Positions 57,422 to 64,000 of a stretch of DNA of 64,000 nucleotides are shown one piece after another. The notes under the pieces were generated by a model. That model searched no databases and had not been told where the DNA came from. It saw nothing but the letters and a program-made list of their open reading frames with translations. The position numbers and the translations under genes were made by a program. Each line of letters opens with the position of its first letter. The stretch's first letter is position 1. The stretch lies in the NCBI GenBank assembly GCA_910589415.1, contig OU342632.1, forward strand, positions 46,179,341-46,243,340, given 5' to 3'. This DNA is from Malachius bipustulatus. Taxonomy: Eukaryota > Arthropoda > Insecta > Coleoptera > Melyridae.

Positions 57422-57960
57422 CAGGTGATCAGTAACTCGCGCACTCGGAGCAAGCTGTGATAAACTTCTCATTTTTAAGAGTGGTAAATTGTCTAACCGC
57501 AATGCTGTAAGTTCCTTTTTTTTTCAAAGATATAACCATTTTTGTTAGAATAAAAGTGGCAACCCTGTATTGAACTCATGACTAAGTTTGAGCTAGATAT
57601 CATTTTAATTTTTTACATTTTCATGGCAATGAAGGCATTTCAATATTTTACTCGATATTTTATATGCTAAGGTGAGCTTGGCATATCGTTAGTTTTTTGT
57701 AGAAAAAACTCTAATCTTGAAGTATTTGATTCAGATTGAAGTATCAGACTGAATTATTCACTTATTTTCATCGTGCTTATTAAAATAATGAGCTTCACAC
57801 TTGGATGAGGGAACTCTGTAACTCGAAAACTTATTTTTTCACAAAGGTATGAACATTTTTGTAAAAATTAAAGGGGCAACCTTGCATTGAACTTGTGAAT
57901 AAGTTCTGGCTAGATATCATTTTAATTCTTTTCATTTTCATGGCAATGAAAATCAAATGG
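57422..57960. repeat. Second copy of the GTGATCAGTAACT element
   Basis: GGTGATCAGTAACTCGCGCACTC and about 300 following bases align with the reverse complement of 55370-55691. A further similar stretch at 57825-57950 may be part of the other arm. Confidence 0.55.
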
Positions 57961-60900
57961 AACGAAAAAATAATGCAAAGTAAAAAATGAACATGAGAAA
58001 GTGAAACAAAACTGTAAGTTCCAGAAATAATTATCAAAAGTTATAAAGTAAATAAATTCATCATTTAATTAATGTATTGTTTGAATTTTGTTTTCCATAT
58101 TCAATAGGGATGATGGAAATAAAGGCTTATAAATAATTATTAATATGATATGCTCTAGCACTTGCACCATAATAACAGTGTAAATAAAAAACGAGTTTCA
58201 TAAAATAAAATCAGTAAGCAGTGCGTAAAAAGTTCAATGCCAGTGAAACTAAAAATTTCAGATCATGGAAATATTAATTAGATGGTATCTGCCGGTGTAA
58301 TTCCATCATTGATCATATTTACTTACTTCTGTAAATTTAAAAACTACATTTTGAACTGATAATTCGCTTTATTTAGGGATTTAATTATTACGAAGTAGGT
58401 ACTATTAAAATAAATATTGGTACCTAGGTGTAATTCATTCAAATCAAATCCATAATAATTGATTTAAGTACATAACTTTTTCTTTGAATGTTTGGAGTAG
58501 ATACATACATACTTACAATTGGTTATATTTCCCCCTCGATATCCCCCCTTTTGTTTTGATAGTTTTTCATTAGGTGTTCAACTATTTTTTTTTTATATAG
58601 TTATGAACTCGGTTATGAAATAGGTAGTTTATACGTGATAAAAAAATTGAAATCAATTGAATGATTTATGAATGAGTTTTAACAATATAATTAAAAAATT
58701 CTGGTTATTTTAATTTTATTCAAGAAAATTGGAGGTCATGACAACCTCTTACTTAGGTATATATTTTATTATATATGTTTTATTTGCCGCCGAAACTGAT
58801 CCTCAAAGATTGAAAATTGAGGAAGCCATGCAAGAAGTCCAATAGTTGGTCCTTAATGCAATAATTTATCTGCCATTAGACTTTTCAATGAAATATTAAG
58901 AGCAAAAAAAATCTGAAATTGTAAAAATTATCAAATTTTATATCGAATCTTACATCGAATAATATTGATATAGGTAGGTACCTACTAAGACCTAAATCTA
59001 CATTCTTTATTCTTTTTTACTTCAATACAATTAATGTCTACCCCCTCAGTTTAGCCAGTTTTTCTTAATTTATATAATCATCACAGCATAACAACAGGCT
59101 GTAAGTTAATTGACAAATTCTCCATCTCAAAGTGACTTTAAATTCCAAATTGCCAAGCTAAGTTAACTTTGGATTCTCCAACAATTTGGGTAAGGCCAGG
59201 GAGGAGAATAGAAACTATTTCATTCATCATTTAATTCTATTGATTCTAGTTTCTCATCCAGTTCAGCGACAGAAAGTATTATTCATAGTTCTAGCCTCAG
59301 TCAAAAATCGATTTAGTGAGTAGTAGTTTCAAAGTGGATTTTGGAAAACCATCAAATTTGATGAGAAGAATCATAAAATATTACATTACTGCTAATAGTT
59401 TTTGTAAGTTATAGGTTTCAGAAGTTTTGTTGATTACAAAAACTAAAGCTCAAAAATTAAACAATTTCTAATAGGTACATAAGTTGATAGTAAAAAAATG
59501 AAATTTTATCAATAGGTATAAAGAATGGGACAAATTTCATTTGATCTGGGTATTTTAGAAACTCATATTTTTTTTTAAATCTCTAATAAACCAACATAAA
59601 GGATATACTTTTTCTTTATGTTCATTGGTACTATTGAATCGTTTCATTTTATTTAAATGTAAATGAATTAAAATAAAATATTGTTCATTGTTCCTTAGTG
59701 AATTTCCTTAGTTTTGTCTCCCCTCCCAAGAATAGCAACATAGCTTATTGTTTTCGTACCATGAATTAAATAAGAAATTAACTAACGTAACTATGAGTTA
59801 TGATGGCATTGATTGATTTTTGAATTCAAATGTGGCTAGATCATAATTTATGTTTTAAGGCACATAATAATAGACACAATTCTCAAGGCGCATTGATTTT
59901 ATTTATTGTTTTTTAAGTATTTAAATAGTGGATTTATTGTGTATCTAAATAGTGGATAATTTGAAGACATTATTGAGATTGTTAAGTATTGCAATTTTCA
60001 GTCTTCTCGATATTCTTTAATTGTATTTGCCGACTTTATGAAGATTTATAATATTTACGGTACTTTAACCACCAGCTATTCAAGTGAAAGTGGTGTGTTT
60101 GTTATATCATGTTACAAATCGGTACCTCTGTATCCTCACTTTTTTTTTTGGAAATATATACAATAAGGGGGTAGGTAAACTCTGAAATAAAATTTACGAC
60201 TTGTTTTTTTTGTGATATGTTTTCTTTTCTTTAAAATATTTCTACCTCCCCATCTCTAGAAATATTAGGGCGTATAATATATTGCTATTAAATTAAATGT
60301 CATACCTTTATCTCAGCGAGGGGAGATAATATGTCATTCATTACCTACTCATTAAACACTTAAAAATGACAGATTGTTATTATTTCTAGACTTTAGCCCC
60401 TCACTGTACTTACTGTGCCATCATCAGCAAATGAGAACAGCAGACATGATTAATGGAACCATTTAATTTTAAATTAGAAAATTCAAATTGGCAACCAGAG
60501 ATAAAGTGCAGCCCGTAATAGGAATTTTCGGGACTCAACATTCAACAAATTATTCATTCCCCTTATTTTTAAATTAACAAAATTGCATTGAGATCATTAA
60601 AAGCTGTGTATGGTAGTACATTTTTATTTTTTGTTATTATCAAGTATCAAGTGACATTGAATATTTAATCTACATGACTGCAGATTATGTCATAATGTTT
60701 TGCAAACCATTATATTGTCCTGTATTATAAAAGAAGTGCATTATTTATTTAAATTAATCTGAATATACAGGGACTGCACATCATTTATGATAATAATGAG
60801 AAATATTTTTATTATTGATTTGTAAAAAAAAAACTGAGGTGAAACAAATTTCTTGAAAATGTATTTTTCCCCAATAAAAAAAAATACAAAGTGTACCTAT

Positions 60901-62457
60901 CTATTGAGAAAATAGCTTTTTTCGAAATTGTGAAAATCATAAAAGCGGTTATTTTTCAAAAACTAGACATTTGAATTGTATTTTGTTGTTTGATTTTATT
61001 TCATGGTGCGAAATCTTAATTAGGCCATTTCAGAGGGTTTGTGTTCAAACAATCAAAGTGGTGGTTTCGAGTTTTAAGTAGCTATTTTTGGTAACATTTT
61101 ATACAAAAAATTTAAGTTTTCAGTCAATAATGTCATGTAAAGGAATAATTTTGATTTTTCATTGTTCATTGAAATAATAACATTATGTTGAAAGTTTTCA
61201 CATCTTGAATAGATTGTGTAGATTGAGTAGATAGTGTAAAATTGTGATAATTAATTTTTCAAAAGTTACCAAAATTGTGTGTTATTGTTTTTGAGTTTTG
61301 AGACAAACAAATTAGCTGAAATTTACACTATAAAAAAATTAAATCGAAATCTTCCTTGGTTTTCGGAAAATAGCTTTTTAAGAAAAGTTATTTAATAGCA
61401 AAATAGATTTTCAAGCAAGCAAAGATTTTATGTTCTCAAAGTTTTTTTAACAAATTAAATATAAGAATTTTGGCCGTATATTTTGTTATGAGGCTATAAA
61501 CTTTGTTGTTATAATAAAATAAGATTTTGCGTCAATTTTAAAATATTTCATGGTGGGAAATAATTATTCATTCATTTTATTCACTGGTATTCTGTTATAA
61601 TAAATTTTTATTGGAGTATTAAAAGTTTACAATTTAGATTTATTGTACTTGACTTTCCTCTCTGTTGAAATGAGTGCAGTTTTGTGCGTATATCTCAAGT
61701 TTGGATTTTACATAATATGTTGTTAAATTTTAGTAGAAAAGCTCTGTTAAAATTGCTTCAGTATTGTGGTCTTTGATTTCTGTGTAATACATTAAAATTT
61801 AACATGTAGTATTTTACATAAAAACATTAGGTTTAAAAATATGCTAAAACTAAAATATGAATTGACATAATATTTGGGTCAATATTATGGTGTGTATGTC
61901 ATATACCTATAAACAATAGGTTTATTATTAAAACATCACGCACATGCCTAAAATGCTGACTGACCAAATGTTTATTACATATTTGGTTTATTATAATAAT
62001 AGTTTGTATCATATTTCACAGAATGTACAGAATTGGGACAAAGTTATAAAGATGTATTAATCATATTATTATTTTTAGGTCGATTCGTTAAAAACTCGGT
62101 TAAAAATTTGTCACTGCCGGTGCCGGTGGAAGTGCACACATCAGGAAATAACCTGATTTGACTTTTTATAGATTTTATGATATTACAGACTTTGTTGATA
62201 AAACGTTAGATGTCGGTGTTTTATTAAAATCAGTAGTTTTTAATTCTGAAATAAAAGTTTTTTGAATATTCCGAATGTGCTTACTGAACTGAAAATGAAA
62301 AAAAAATCACATTTTCATTTTCCTTAAGCAACAAAGATAACTGACAATTCTTGACGATTCATATGTAGAAGTCTGGTTCTGGCGAAGGTTCTGGGTAAAG
62401 GTGACTGTTACTGCCTGTGATATTGTATTTAACTTCATTAAATATATTTACAGCGGG
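57961..62457. other. Long AT-rich part of XKR intron 1
   Basis: I found no convincing exon, RNA gene or bounded element in these 4.5 kb. Confidence 0.45.
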
Positions 62458-63131
62458 TATTATAAAGGCTCATTAACCCTTAGTTGGTAACATCCGACTC
62501 TGAGGCGGATGCCAAGTTTTGATGCTGCGCTGAATCCAAACGAATGAATGTACAAAAATTTCGTATTAGGTATGTTCTAGTTGGTTGTCAAAAAGTCCGT
62601 AGCCGCCTTCGCGAGAATACGTCTGTGAGACGGGTGTTACTCAGAGCGATATATTTCAGTCCGTCTCTCAGTCGGCTGTTGGTCGAAAGTATGGTGAATG
62701 AAAAGGTATAATATATAAAAAAATGTATAAAAATGAAATAAGTCTTGTTTTAATAAAATATATTTGTGTTTACTAGAATACATTCGAATAAATATGTAAT
62801 TATACATATAGTATTATAATACATATTCCGACTGAGCGACGGATGTTACCTATAATGCTGGAACTGTAATATGATCACCGACTGAGAGACAGATGTTACT
62901 TATAAAGTGAAAAAAAGTATGTTACCAACTAAGGGTTAAGTTAACGGGCAGATTTCTGTGGTCATTTTTGAAGAAGATATCAAGTCTAAGTGGAAATTTT
63001 TTAAATTTATGTATTCTTGACACGAAAGTAATTACAAAAATAAAATGTTAATAAAAGTCATTTGACGTCGATATTAGCTTCAAAAACGAGCACAGAAATC
63101 TGCCCGTTAGCCTAATGAGCCTTTATAATAT
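62458..63131. mobile_element. Short TIR element split by a piggyBac-type MITE
   Basis: The left end ATTATAAAGGCTCATTAA continues after the inserted MITE as GTTAACGGGCAGATTTCTGT. The right end is the mirror image (CACAGAAATCTGCCCGTTAG then CCTAATGAGCCTTTATAAT). Without the insert it is about 210 bp. Confidence 0.7.
62477..62935. mobile_element. piggyBac-type MITE, copy 2
   Basis: The same CCCTTAGTTGGTAAC ends as 17437-17894, with TTAA at 62473-62476 and 62936-62939, but in the opposite orientation. The length is 459 bp and the two copies are highly similar, so spread was fairly recent. Confidence 0.85.
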
Positions 63132-63227
63132 TGGCTGTTAAAGTTAAAAATTAAAAAAGCTGATTAATTCGGATTTTCATGGTATAAAATGATACTTTTA
63201 AAAATTATACTTTCATTTTTTTTTCAG

Positions 63228-63269
63228 CCATCTTCAACCAAGGGGATGGAAATAACCATACATTTACAT
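63228..63269 (+). CDS. Candidate 42-nt XKR exon
   Basis: A strong pyrimidine tract and CAG precede CCATCTTCAACCAAGGGG, and a GTAAGT donor follows at 63270. Spliced to exon 1, it keeps the frame (phase 1 in and out) and reads SIFNQGDGNNHTFT. Because it is symmetric it could be skipped without a frameshift. The assignment rests on splice signals and phase only. Confidence 0.5.
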
Positions 63270-63662
63270 GTAAGTGCAATATTTTTTCCCATTTTCCAAC
63301 AGATTTGCCAACGTAAACTACTAACTGTTTTTATCATTGTTAGCTACTAATTTTATTGAGATAAAAATCATAACATGTATTTTACAGTATGAAAAATTAT
63401 TCCATAAAAATTTAAAATTGACTTCTATTATGCAAATATGAAAAAAAGGTGAAATTTTTATTTCTATCATAAAAGGCAGCTTCAGCTTGTCTATTTATAA
63501 TAATTTCAAAGCATTGAAGGAAAAATTTTAATTTAAGAAATAATAAAATTTTCAGAAAATTCAAATTTAGGAACAGAATTAACTTAACGGGACAGAAAAT
63601 AAACAGTGAAACCAGACTGTGTCAAAGCATGAAAAATAAAAAATATTAAATTCTCTTTTATA
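63270..63662. other. Presumed XKR intron 2, left part
   Basis: AT-rich sequence following the candidate exon, with nothing recognised. Confidence 0.35.
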
Positions 63663-64000
63663 CAGGGTGTGTCGCGAAAAGGTACCACCAACTCTCTACC
63701 ACAGCTGATTCCCCAGTATAAAATATGTCGATTTAACCGAAATCATCAATTTCCAAAAAGACGCCCTTTTCAAGATACAGCCCTTAAAACGTGGTCAAAC
63801 AAAAACGTTTTCCAGGATAAGTCAAAAATGGATTGTCTGCCGTAGTTTTACAAATATTGACATTTTTCCTTTTTTTGAGGTCATAACTCACTTTTTACTC
63901 CAGAATTTTTTTTTTCGCACTCCACTGATTGATTCTGTATTTTTATCCAAAGCCCAAAGTATTACTAAACTTTTTTCCCTTTTATAAAAATTTAGTATCT
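63663..64000. mobile_element. Element with a CAGGGTGTGTCGCGAAAAGG end, cut by the window edge
   Basis: It begins CAGGGTGTG after TATA, like the other CAGGGTG elements in this window. The right end is outside, so completeness cannot be judged. Confidence 0.5.

Noticed and set aside
1..64000. CRISPR arrays, bacterial operons, or rRNA/tRNA genes
   Set aside because: The sequence is eukaryotic. No regularly spaced direct repeats with unique spacers, no rRNA, and no full tRNA cloverleaf were seen; the LTR end GGTTCGCG resembles a T-loop but lacks the rest.

Overview
This is a gene-poor, AT-rich, repeat-saturated stretch of an animal nuclear genome. Intron-containing genes, GT-AG splice sites, many LINEs and MITEs, and the protein sequences point to an insect; I cannot fix the order. 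Seven host genes are recognisable. From left to right they are RpL29 (+, 14.3-17.4 kb), TRAIP/nopo (-, 25.0-32.3 kb), Syntaxin-16 (+, 35.3-36.4 kb), mitochondrial intermediate peptidase MIPEP (-, 39.4-41.5 kb), KXD1 (+, 47.0-48.3 kb), UBE2T (-, 49.3-49.8 kb) and the 5' part of an XK-related (XKR) gene (+, from 52.8 kb and running off the right edge). They have unrelated housekeeping roles and do not form a functional cluster, although TRAIP and UBE2T are both ubiquitin-pathway genome-maintenance proteins.

The left 14 kb is almost entirely mobile DNA. Its centrepiece is a complete retroelement (2390-9611). It has two nearly identical 3534-bp LTRs (TG...CA), a 4-bp target duplication GTAT, and an internal domain of only 154 bp. 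That domain holds a 19-nt primer-binding site matching the 3' end of tRNA-His, a strong hairpin with a palindromic loop, and a polypurine tract, but no gag or pol. The LTR itself carries a TATA box and two families of repeated hairpins whose stems show compensatory changes. I consider this the most novel object in the window.

Around and inside the host genes lie nested elements. They include three copies of a ~0.8-1.2 kb MITE that each carry a 60-bp TIR-only palindrome, several very large foldback elements, two piggyBac-type MITEs (TTAA), two hAT elements with 8-bp target duplications (one holding a Tc1/mariner-type element with a decayed transposase), and a near-complete LINE (20.2-24.8 kb) whose ORF1 zinc knuckle is split by a Harbinger-like MITE. 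A second LINE has inserted into another copy of the same MITE inside TRAIP intron 3. Large introns (RpL29 intron 1, TRAIP intron 3, XKR intron 1) are the main insertion sites. The right 10 kb is XKR intron 1 with MITEs and one candidate 42-nt exon.
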